NCBI GenBank assembly: GCA_036734945.1
Contig: DAIMXP010000021.1
Coordinates: forward strand, 1-64,000
DNA: 64,000 nt
DNA from: UBA4733 sp036734945
GTDB lineage: Bacteria > Chloroflexota > UBA4733
Reading direction: 5' to 3'
In this document: positions 57,323-64,000 of the stretch, one piece after another
How the letters are laid out: each line of letters opens with the position of its first letter
Position numbering within the stretch: the stretch's first letter is position 1
Notes under the pieces: model-generated
The model's database searches: none
Seen by the model: only the letters and a program-made list of their open reading frames with translations
What the model was told of the DNA's origin: nothing
Position numbers and translations under genes: made by a program

Positions 57323-57416
57323 GTAGGGGCAGGTCCCCGTGCCTGCCCTGCCTTCGTCGCTTCCGATGAGCTTGGGTAGATAGCGCGCCAGGGCAGGCAC
57401 GGGGACCTGCCCCTAC
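57323..57416. repeat. 28-base perfect inverted repeat
   Basis: Arms at 57323-57350 and 57389-57416 (core GGGGCAGGTCCCCGTGCC) are perfect reverse complements around a 38-base loop. The right arm contains the stop codon of the phosphatase gene. It has the look of the palindromic elements widely scattered in Chloroflexota genomes. Confidence 0.8.
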
Positions 57417-58402
57417 GGCGTCCCACCGAGCAACCCGAAGTACACCAACCCGCCGAGCGCCAGCAGCGCCAGGAGCAGGAGGGCCAGTACCACGTAGTTG
57501 ACCCCGCGTCTCTCGCGCATTCCCCGTTCACCGTACCGCGCAACATGCCGTCCCTTTGGGGGTAGGTCACCGTCCGTCGGGCCTGGCAGCAAGGCATCAC
57601 TGCTCCCCACGACAGCACTGCGCTCGGGCTCGGGGATGCTACCGGTGAGGTCCGGCAGCGGCCGGGTGACGGCGGCCCGCGTCGGTTCGGCACCGTCGCT
57701 GAGGATGCGCGCGATCACGACTGTCGCATTGTCGGGTGCGCCACGCGCTCGCACCGCCTCCACGAGCTCAGCGCTGCCCTGAGATGCCGAGTTGGCACAG
57801 GCGCCGACGAGCTCTTCGTCGCTCACCAGGTTGTGTACGCCATCGGAGCAGAGCAACAGGGCGTCACCCACCGAAAGGGGGCACGATCCGCCATCGGTGG
57901 GCACTGCGTCTTCCAGACCAAGGGCACGGGTAATGAGATTGCGGCTCCTGGAGTTCCGCGCTTCCACCGCCGTCATACGTCCGGCCCGCACTTCCTCAGC
58001 CACCCAGGAGTGGTCGGTCGTCAACTGGCGAGCCGTGCCATCCCTGACGAGATACATGCGGCTGTCGCCGACGTGAACGAACTGCGCCTGCCCGTCGTGA
58101 ATGATAACGCAGGTAACCGTTGTACCCATTCCTCGGTGGTTCGCCTCGGCCCGGGAGCGCCGGTAAATTTCGGCATTGGCAGTGGCGACGGCCGCCGCCA
58201 GCTCGGCGCCCATTTCCACCCCACGCACGACGGCGTCAACCGCCAGCGTCGCCGCCAGGTCGCCGGAAGCATAGCCGCCCATACCATCGGCTACCACGCA
58301 GAGCACGTCGCCGCCAGGGAGGTCATGACGAATCGTGTAGCGATCGTCATTATGGGTTCGGACCATGCCGACATCGGAGCATCCATCCACATCGAGCAGC
58401 AT
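57413..58402 (-). CDS. PP2C-type protein phosphatase with C-terminal membrane helix
   Basis: A 329-residue Stp1-like phosphatase. Motifs: GCSDVGMVRTHNDDRY (arginine and first Asp), VADGMGGYASGD, MGTTVTCVII, HVGDSRMYLV, LLCSDGVHNLVSDEE and GAPDNATVVI, a full metal-binding set. After a linker comes one transmembrane helix (VVLALLLLALLALGGLVYFGLL) near the C-terminus. It would reverse Ser/Thr phosphorylation near the membrane. No kinase gene is adjacent; the only kinase-like gene here (26690) is inactive. Confidence 0.87.
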   Translation of the reverse strand: MLLDVDGCSDVGMVRTHNDDRYTIRHDLPGGDVLCVVADGMGGYASGDLAATLAVDAVVRGVEMGAELAAAVATANAEIYRRSRAEANHRGMGTTVTCVIIHDGQAQFVHVGDSRMYLVRDGTARQLTTDHSWVAEEVRAGRMTAVEARNSRSRNLITRALGLEDAVPTDGGSCPLSVGDALLLCSDGVHNLVSDEELVGACANSASQGSAELVEAVRARGAPDNATVVIARILSDGAEPTRAAVTRPLPDLTGSIPEPERSAVVGSSDALLPGPTDGDLPPKGRHVARYGERGMRERRGVNYVVLALLLLALLALGGLVYFGLLGGTP

Positions 58403-58464
58403 GGTGGCGAGTATACCGTGCTATGATTCCGCATCCAGCACAACGAGTAGTGGCGGAGGCAGGC

Positions 58465-59514
58465 ATGGCAGAACGAATCAAGAACAGCGTTGGCATCTGG
58501 GCCTTTGGGTCGAACGCCACCCGCTTTGTGCCCGGTGGCTATCACCCGGCGGCCAATGATGAAACGATGGAACAGCGCACCGAGCGCGCCGTCACTGGCC
58601 TCGGTGACCTCGTCGACGGCTTCGAGTACCACTACCCCACGGAGGTCGACGAGCACAACCTGCCGGCCGTCCAGCGTATCCTCGGCAAGAAGGATATCTA
58701 CTGTCTGGCGCTGGGTCTCTTTTCTGTTCCTGACTATGCCCTGGGTTCGCTCATCAACCCGGATCGCGCTCTCCGCCAACGGGCGCTCGATACGGCGAAG
58801 GCCGGCATCGACATGGCTGCCCAGATATCCGCGCACTTCATCATCTGGCCGGGAGCGGAAGGCTACAACTACCCCTTCCAGGCCGATTACCGGCAGATAT
58901 GGGAGGACTTCATCGACGGTATGGCGCAACTGGTGGCCCATGCCGCCAGCAAGGGCGTGAAGGTGCTGCTGGAGCACAAGAACAGCGAGCCGGCGATGCG
59001 CATCCTGATGCGCGACCTGGGTATGGCCATGTGGCTGATTCGCAAGATCGCCGATCGCGGTGTGGATACCAGCAACGTCCAGGTCAATATGGACTGGCAA
59101 CACCTCATCATGAATGGCGAGAACCTGCCGGAATACGCCATGATCTTGCATCAGGAGGGCCTGCTCGGGCACCAGCACGGCAACAGCGGCTGGGGCCAGT
59201 TCGACGACGACAACATGGTCGGCGCATCGTTTTTCATGCAGACGCTGGGACTGGCAAAGACCCTGCAGGAAGTCGGCTACGGTAGCCACGGTGAACGCAT
59301 CGGTTACGATCTCTTCCCGTATACCGAGGATCAGGTGGCGGCCGTGCGGCAAAGCATTATCCAATGGGAGTTCATCGACCACCTGGCGCGCAAAATCGAC
59401 ACGGCCGCGCTCCATCAGGCGCAAAATCAGCGCGATGCTGTGCGCGCCTATCAGGTGGTGTACGAAGCCCTTGGGCTGAATCAACGCTTTATCGATGGTC
59501 TCAGGCGAGCGTAA
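58465..59514 (+). CDS. TIM-barrel sugar isomerase (xylose-isomerase-like)
   Basis: A 349-residue protein of the AP-endonuclease-2/xylose isomerase barrel type, akin to L-rhamnose/tagatose isomerase-like proteins. Metal and sugar-binding landmarks are VLLEHKNSEPA, VNMDWQHLIM, GHQHGNSGWGQFDDDN and YDLFPY. ATG 58465 follows a GGAGG site; longer in-frame starts lie antisense to the divergent phosphatase gene. The actual sugar cannot be determined. Cytoplasmic. Confidence 0.8.
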   Translation: MAERIKNSVGIWAFGSNATRFVPGGYHPAANDETMEQRTERAVTGLGDLVDGFEYHYPTEVDEHNLPAVQRILGKKDIYCLALGLFSVPDYALGSLINPDRALRQRALDTAKAGIDMAAQISAHFIIWPGAEGYNYPFQADYRQIWEDFIDGMAQLVAHAASKGVKVLLEHKNSEPAMRILMRDLGMAMWLIRKIADRGVDTSNVQVNMDWQHLIMNGENLPEYAMILHQEGLLGHQHGNSGWGQFDDDNMVGASFFMQTLGLAKTLQEVGYGSHGERIGYDLFPYTEDQVAAVRQSIIQWEFIDHLARKIDTAALHQAQNQRDAVRAYQVVYEALGLNQRFIDGLRRA

Positions 59515-59548
59515 TTTGGCGAAAATCCGGTTAGGGTAGACAAAGACA

Positions 59549-62500
59549 GTGGACACTGCTGTCAGTGAACGGCCGCAGGTTGTTCACTCCTCGCCTGGTC
59601 GTCTCCGCTTGCACGTCAGTCCCTGGCCTCCTGAGCGCGAGGCGGAACTTGAACGCAGACTACGGGACGTTGAGGGCGTCACCAGCGTCCGGGTGAACCG
59701 CATCACGGGTAACGCGCTGGTGCTCTACGACACACAACGTACGGTTGCGGACCGCATTCTCGCTGCCGCGGCAGTCCTTCAAGAAGCGGATGCGCCGTCG
59801 GATGTCGAGGAAAATGTCACCCCCCATGCTTCGACGCGGGCGCCGCACGCCCTTGTCGAACGCGAGGGTCTGCCCTTTGCCAGCGTCCTCCGCCTGGGCC
59901 GCGTCCAGCGCGCGCGAATCACCGTGCGCGGTATGGACAGAGACCCGGCGCTGGCGCAACAGGTCGTGGACCGGCTGCACCGCCACCCGGGCATCCGAGC
60001 GACCGCCAGCACCTTGACCGGTCGGGTGCTGGTGGAGTTTCGCGACCACCAGACGGAGCTGGATGATGTTCTGGCCACGATTGCCGATATCGAACTGCCG
60101 GATTTTGGTGTGGAAGACCGCCCCACCCATCCCCTTGATCCGGCGCCGTTGCTGCAAAGTACCCTGCGCCTGACAGCGTCCATCCTGGGTTTCGGTTTCC
60201 TGGCAGCTCGACGTACCCTCGCCGGTGGCGAGATAACCGCACTCTCCGCCGGGGCCGCGCAAACCGCCGGCATTGTCTCCATTGTCCAGGCCTTCCCGAT
60301 AACGCGCTTTGGTTTGCGCGAAGTACTGGGACGAAACGTGACCGACTTCGCGGTCGGCGGGGTGAACATCGTCGCCCTGTCGCTCTCCGCAAACCCGTTG
60401 GGTCTCGCGCTCGCCGGAGCTGAGGCCTTGCGCCTGGTCACGGAAGTCGTGGCTCGGCGCGCCGCCTGGCGGCAGCACGAACGGGGTGAAGCTGATCACA
60501 TGCCCGCACACCGCGGTGCGACCGTTCGCCTGGATGCCGGGGACCGGGTTTCGCTGGATGCCACTGTCATTGAGGGCACGGCAACGGCGCTGGGGGCAGA
60601 TGGACTGCCGGCGTCACTGACAGCCGGCGCCGCTATCCAGGCCGGCGATCGCATCTACGGCGGTCCCCTGCTCGTGCGGCTGGAGGCCGACACGTCGTTC
60701 CCCCTGGAATCGCGCCAGGAGCCACCGACGCCGACGTTGCTGGATCGCTACACGGAAAACCTGGCGCCGGTTTCGCTGGCCTACGCCGCCACCCTCGGCG
60801 TCCTTACCCGATCGCCACTGGGTGCACTCGCCGGTCTGGCCCTCGTCAACCCACGCGCCGCGATCATCGGGGCGGAAGCAGCGACAACAGGTGCGGCCGC
60901 GCGCATGCTGCGCGCCGGCGTGGTCATCGTCGGCACCAGGCCGGAGCGCGGTGGGCGGACCCCCGACGTGTTGTTGCTCGATGGGCCTCGTGTCCTCACG
61001 GATGGCCTGGAAGCGTCAAGTGTCGTTCCCCTGGCCGACGGTTATGACGCCACTGCCGTGCTGACTCTGGCCGCTGCCGTGGCGGCCGCCGCCGGTTCAC
61101 CCTGGGGCGGCGCGCTCCGTGCCTCCGCCGACCTGGATATGCGCGACGGCTCGTTTGACGGCAGTACAGCGACGGCGGCGCTCGAGGGTGTCCGCTACAC
61201 GCTGGGGCCCGCCGGCGACCACGATCTGCCGGCAACGGAGCGCCAGCGTGGACGCGGCGCCGTCCTGCTGGCGCTCCGTCGTGACGGTGACGACCGCCCT
61301 ATCGCGATTGTTACCTTGCGCCCGCGTTTGGCCCCCGGCGTACACAGTCTCCTGCAACTTTGCCGTCGACACGGTACTGAAGTAGGCATGCTGCCACGCG
61401 GCAATAACGCTGCCTCTGTCGCCCTTGCCCGGCGTGCCGGCGTGCCGCTGTTGCTGGACGACGACCTGGCAACTGCCGTGCGGAGCCGCCAGGAGCAGGG
61501 CGCGGTCGTAGCCGTGCTGTCCGACAGCGCGCAGGCAGCGGAGGCGTTTGCCGTCTGTGACGTGGCCATCGGGCTGTCTTCCGGGCGGAGCAGTCGCTTC
61601 GCGGCGCGCGTCGACTTTCTGGCGCCGGACCTCGCCGCGGTTGGAGCGATTATCGCAGCGACGGCGCGGGCACGGTCGGCAACGCGGGACTCCGTTGCCT
61701 ACTCAGTCCTCGCCAATATCGCCGGCGCCGTTTGGGGGCTGGCCGGGAGACCCGGCTTCGAGCGCGCGTCCCTTGCTGTGACTGGCGCGGCACTTGTAGC
61801 GATTGCCGATGGCTGGGCACGGCTGCGCGGCGGCGATCGCCCCCTGTCAGCGCTGGCGCGGGTGGTCGACCCACAACCCGAACGTTGGGGCCGGCGCTCC
61901 GCCGACGAGGTTCTCGCCGCGTTCGAGGCGTCGCCCGATGGCCTCACCTCGTTGGCAGCAACGGCGCGACAGGGTGGCGTTGTCGCGCCCGCCAATGAAC
62001 GGAGGCTGTGGCCAACGCTTTTCGCGCAACTCAGCTCCCCGGTCACCGTGATCTTGTTGGTCGGCGCGGGCGTCTCGGCGGCGCTGGGCTCGCTCCTCGA
62101 CGTGGTGCTGATCGTCGGGACCATCGGTGTCGGCGTGGCTGTCGGCGCGTGGCAGGAGCGGCGCGCCGACCAATCGGCCGCCACCCTGAGGCGACTCAAT
62201 GCAGCAACCGGTTTGGTGCTGAGAGACGGCCAGCCGGTTCACCTGGCCACCGGGCAGATCGTACCGGGCGACATCCTGTTGCTGGCGCCCGGCGACCATG
62301 TAGTGGCCGACGCCCGGTTGCTCAGCGCACATAACCTGGAAGTTGACGAGTCGGCGCTCACGGGGGAATCCTTGCCGGCAGCGAAGTCTCCCGACGGGCT
62401 GAGCGAGGCCGGCCGGATCGTGCTGGAAGGTAGCGACATCACGGTGGGCAGCGGCCGCGCCGTCGTAGTCGCGGTAGGACGAGCCACCCGCCTCGGTGCG

Positions 62501-64000
62501 ACATCGGCCGCCCTCGGCTTCGACGACGGACAGGGGAGCCCGCTCACGGCACGACTGAGCGCCATTCTCAGCCAAATCTGGCCAATTGCCGGCATAGGCG
62601 GGCTGCTCGTGGTGGCCTCCGGTGTAGCGCGGGGACAGCCGTTGTTGCCGCACCTGGCCATCGGCGCCAGCATCGCCATCGCCGCGGTGCCCGAGGGCCT
62701 GCCCCTGCTTTCCGGGGTCGGGCAAGCCTCAGTCGCAGCCCGCCTGGCCGGTCGCCAGGCGCTGGTACGCCGCCTGGGAGCCGTCGAAGCATTGGGCCGT
62801 GTCGACGTCGCCTGCACGGACAAGACTGGAACCTTGACTGAGGGGAAGTCGGCGCTGACGTTCGTGGCAACCCTGACGCAGGGGGCTGCGCTGGGAGGCG
62901 GAGCGAGCGCTGCGCTGCCGGTTGGCCTACGCGACGTGCTCGGGGCGGCCGGCCTGGCCAGCCCGCACCCGGATAGTCCATCGGCAGGGGCGCACCCGAC
63001 GGATACTGCCGTGATCGTCGCCGCCGAGCGCGCCGGGTTGGGCGACCTCCTGCGCCTGGAGCGGACGGCCGAGGCTCCGTTCGACCCGGTTCGCGCCTTC
63101 CATGCGTCCGTCGCCGACGGGAAACTGCACGTCAAGGGAGCTGCCGAGATTTTGCTGCCGCGCTGTAGCCGTCAACGCCAGGGCCGCCGCACCGTGCGCC
63201 TGGACGAGCTGGCGCAGGCCCGCTGGCAGGCCCGGGCGGAGGAACTCTCCGGGCGGGGTTTGCGCGTGCTGATGGTCACGGAGGGGCCGGCGGACCAGTC
63301 TATTGACTCGCCCACCGACCTGACCGCCCTGGGCTTCGTCGGTATCAGCGATCCCTTGCACGCCGGTGTTCGGGAGGCGGTGCAGCGCTGCCGTGAGGCC
63401 GGAATACGTCTCATTATGGTGACGGGCGACCACCCGGCGACGGCCACCGCCATCGCAAGACAGGCCGGCATTCTCGCGGATCCGCCGGTGCTGCCTGATT
63501 CGTACGTCACCCCCCCCGTTGCCGTGCTCACCGGTCGAGAACTCAGCGACCTGGAGGACGACGAACTCGCAACGCGCCTGGACGAGGTGACCGTCATCGC
63601 CCGTGTGACGCCGCTTGATAAGCTGCGCATTGTTGAGTGCCTGCAACGACGCGGCCATACCGTGGCAATGACCGGCGACGGTGTCAACGATGCGCCGGCG
63701 CTTCGCCTGGCTGATGTCGGTGTGGCGATGGGCCGCAGCGGCACGGAGGTTGCGCGGCAGGCCGCCGATGTCGTGCTCGCCGATGATAACTTTGCGACCC
63801 TGGTGGAGGCGCTCGTTGAAGGTCGCAGCTTCTGGCGCAACATCCGTCGCGCCCTCGCGCTGTTGCTGGGCGGCAACCTGGGGGAACTGGGACTGGTCGT
63901 TGGTGGAAGTCTGCTGGGCCTGCCGGCTCCACTGGTGACGCGCCAGATCCTCGCGGTGAACCTGATCACAGACGCGCTGCCGGCGCTGGCGGTGGCCATG
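59549..64000 (+). CDS. Giant P-type ATPase: degenerate HMA-type half fused to an active cation-pump half (truncated by window end)
   Basis: The frame is open from GTG 59549 to the window end, at least 1,484 residues. Residues 15-70 and 125-190 are HMA-like folds without the CxxC metal site. Then comes an ATPase half whose catalytic loop reads LLLDGPRVLTDG (Asp about 478) instead of DKTGTLT. The second half is intact: TGES (about 938), PEGLP (about 1048), DKTGTLT (Asp about 1091) and TGDGVNDAPAL (about 1375). The PEGLP helix places it among calcium-like P2 pumps, as in mycobacterial CtpI/CtpH. The substrate is unknown. Confidence 0.85.
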   Translation, partial: MDTAVSERPQVVHSSPGRLRLHVSPWPPEREAELERRLRDVEGVTSVRVNRITGNALVLYDTQRTVADRILAAAAVLQEADAPSDVEENVTPHASTRAPHALVEREGLPFASVLRLGRVQRARITVRGMDRDPALAQQVVDRLHRHPGIRATASTLTGRVLVEFRDHQTELDDVLATIADIELPDFGVEDRPTHPLDPAPLLQSTLRLTASILGFGFLAARRTLAGGEITALSAGAAQTAGIVSIVQAFPITRFGLREVLGRNVTDFAVGGVNIVALSLSANPLGLALAGAEALRLVTEVVARRAAWRQHERGEADHMPAHRGATVRLDAGDRVSLDATVIEGTATALGADGLPASLTAGAAIQAGDRIYGGPLLVRLEADTSFPLESRQEPPTPTLLDRYTENLAPVSLAYAATLGVLTRSPLGALAGLALVNPRAAIIGAEAATTGAAARMLRAGVVIVGTRPERGGRTPDVLLLDGPRVLTDGLEASSVVPLADGYDATAVLTLAAAVAAAAGSPWGGALRASADLDMRDGSFDGSTATAALEGVRYTLGPAGDHDLPATERQRGRGAVLLALRRDGDDRPIAIVTLRPRLAPGVHSLLQLCRRHGTEVGMLPRGNNAASVALARRAGVPLLLDDDLATAVRSRQEQGAVVAVLSDSAQAAEAFAVCDVAIGLSSGRSSRFAARVDFLAPDLAAVGAIIAATARARSATRDSVAYSVLANIAGAVWGLAGRPGFERASLAVTGAALVAIADGWARLRGGDRPLSALARVVDPQPERWGRRSADEVLAAFEASPDGLTSLAATARQGGVVAPANERRLWPTLFAQLSSPVTVILLVGAGVSAALGSLLDVVLIVGTIGVGVAVGAWQERRADQSAATLRRLNAATGLVLRDGQPVHLATGQIVPGDILLLAPGDHVVADARLLSAHNLEVDESALTGESLPAAKSPDGLSEAGRIVLEGSDITVGSGRAVVVAVGRATRLGATSAALGFDDGQGSPLTARLSAILSQIWPIAGIGGLLVVASGVARGQPLLPHLAIGASIAIAAVPEGLPLLSGVGQASVAARLAGRQALVRRLGAVEALGRVDVACTDKTGTLTEGKSALTFVATLTQGAALGGGASAALPVGLRDVLGAAGLASPHPDSPSAGAHPTDTAVIVAAERAGLGDLLRLERTAEAPFDPVRAFHASVADGKLHVKGAAEILLPRCSRQRQGRRTVRLDELAQARWQARAEELSGRGLRVLMVTEGPADQSIDSPTDLTALGFVGISDPLHAGVREAVQRCREAGIRLIMVTGDHPATATAIARQAGILADPPVLPDSYVTPPVAVLTGRELSDLEDDELATRLDEVTVIARVTPLDKLRIVECLQRRGHTVAMTGDGVNDAPALRLADVGVAMGRSGTEVARQAADVVLADDNFATLVEALVEGRSFWRNIRRALALLLGGNLGELGLVVGGSLLGLPAPLVTRQILAVNLITDALPALAVAM

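Overview
The window is one 64 kb stretch of high-GC bacterial DNA with dense genes, frequent ATGA/TGATG overlaps between neighbours and many GTG/TTG starts. The mix of genes (Hyf-type membrane hydrogenase complex, Rsb partner-switching operon, archaeal-type PurP, Uma2 nuclease, PqqD in a glycan locus, palindromic intergenic repeats) suggests a Chloroflexota-like bacterium, perhaps near Thermomicrobia; this is an inference from gene content, not a measured placement. A run of 100 N (53825-53924) shows it is a draft scaffold.

Layout. 21-8800: chromate-resistance-like island (PiT transporter, PadR regulator, split ChrB, MFS exporter, second ChrB domain), with a broken chrA tail at the left edge and two copies of an 18-bp operator-like palindrome, followed by a beta-propeller, a DUF2148 ferredoxin-like protein, small membrane proteins and a nucleoside hydrolase. 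8920-18781: a small hypothetical gene, an aminotransferase-like protein without its PLP lysine, and a seven-gene hyfBCEFGHI-like group-4 [NiFe] hydrogenase operon. 18886-22238: a six-gene, translationally coupled Rsb operon headed by an RsbU_N-histidine kinase. 22323-34433: sugar-acid metabolism pair, TatD, polyprenyl synthase, a pseudokinase, Uma2, a broken Hsp70 gene, MoaA, an orphan AbrB protein, MDR and OYE oxidoreductases, and PsiE. 34434-46522: gltB with a long leader, two paralogous GT-C membrane proteins, two tandem purP genes and tRNA-Leu(GAG). 46552-53124: a polysaccharide cluster (two GT2, two GT4, one O-antigen ligase) interrupted on the opposite strand by a very small peptide gene and a PqqD-family gene. 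53196-64000: Mn-type SOD, assembly gap, two small genes, a degenerate histidine kinase, AmtB, a PP2C phosphatase, a TIM-barrel sugar isomerase and a giant double P-type ATPase cut by the window end.

How the parts work together. The Hyf-like complex would couple low-potential electrons to ion pumping, but no formate dehydrogenase, CO dehydrogenase or hyp maturation genes are present here, so its electron donor is unknown. The Rsb operon has sensor, scaffold, kinase and phosphatase parts but no sigma factor. Nitrogen assimilation is represented by AmtB and GltB, far apart. Several proteins look like family members that have lost catalysis while the reading frame stayed intact: the aminotransferase, the pseudokinase, the histidine kinase at 54554 and the N-terminal half of the P-type ATPase.

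The most unusual items are the PLP-lysine-less aminotransferase, the peptide/PqqD pair inside the glycan locus, the tandem purP genes, the operator-like palindromes of the chromate island and the pseudo-ATPase/ATPase fusion.
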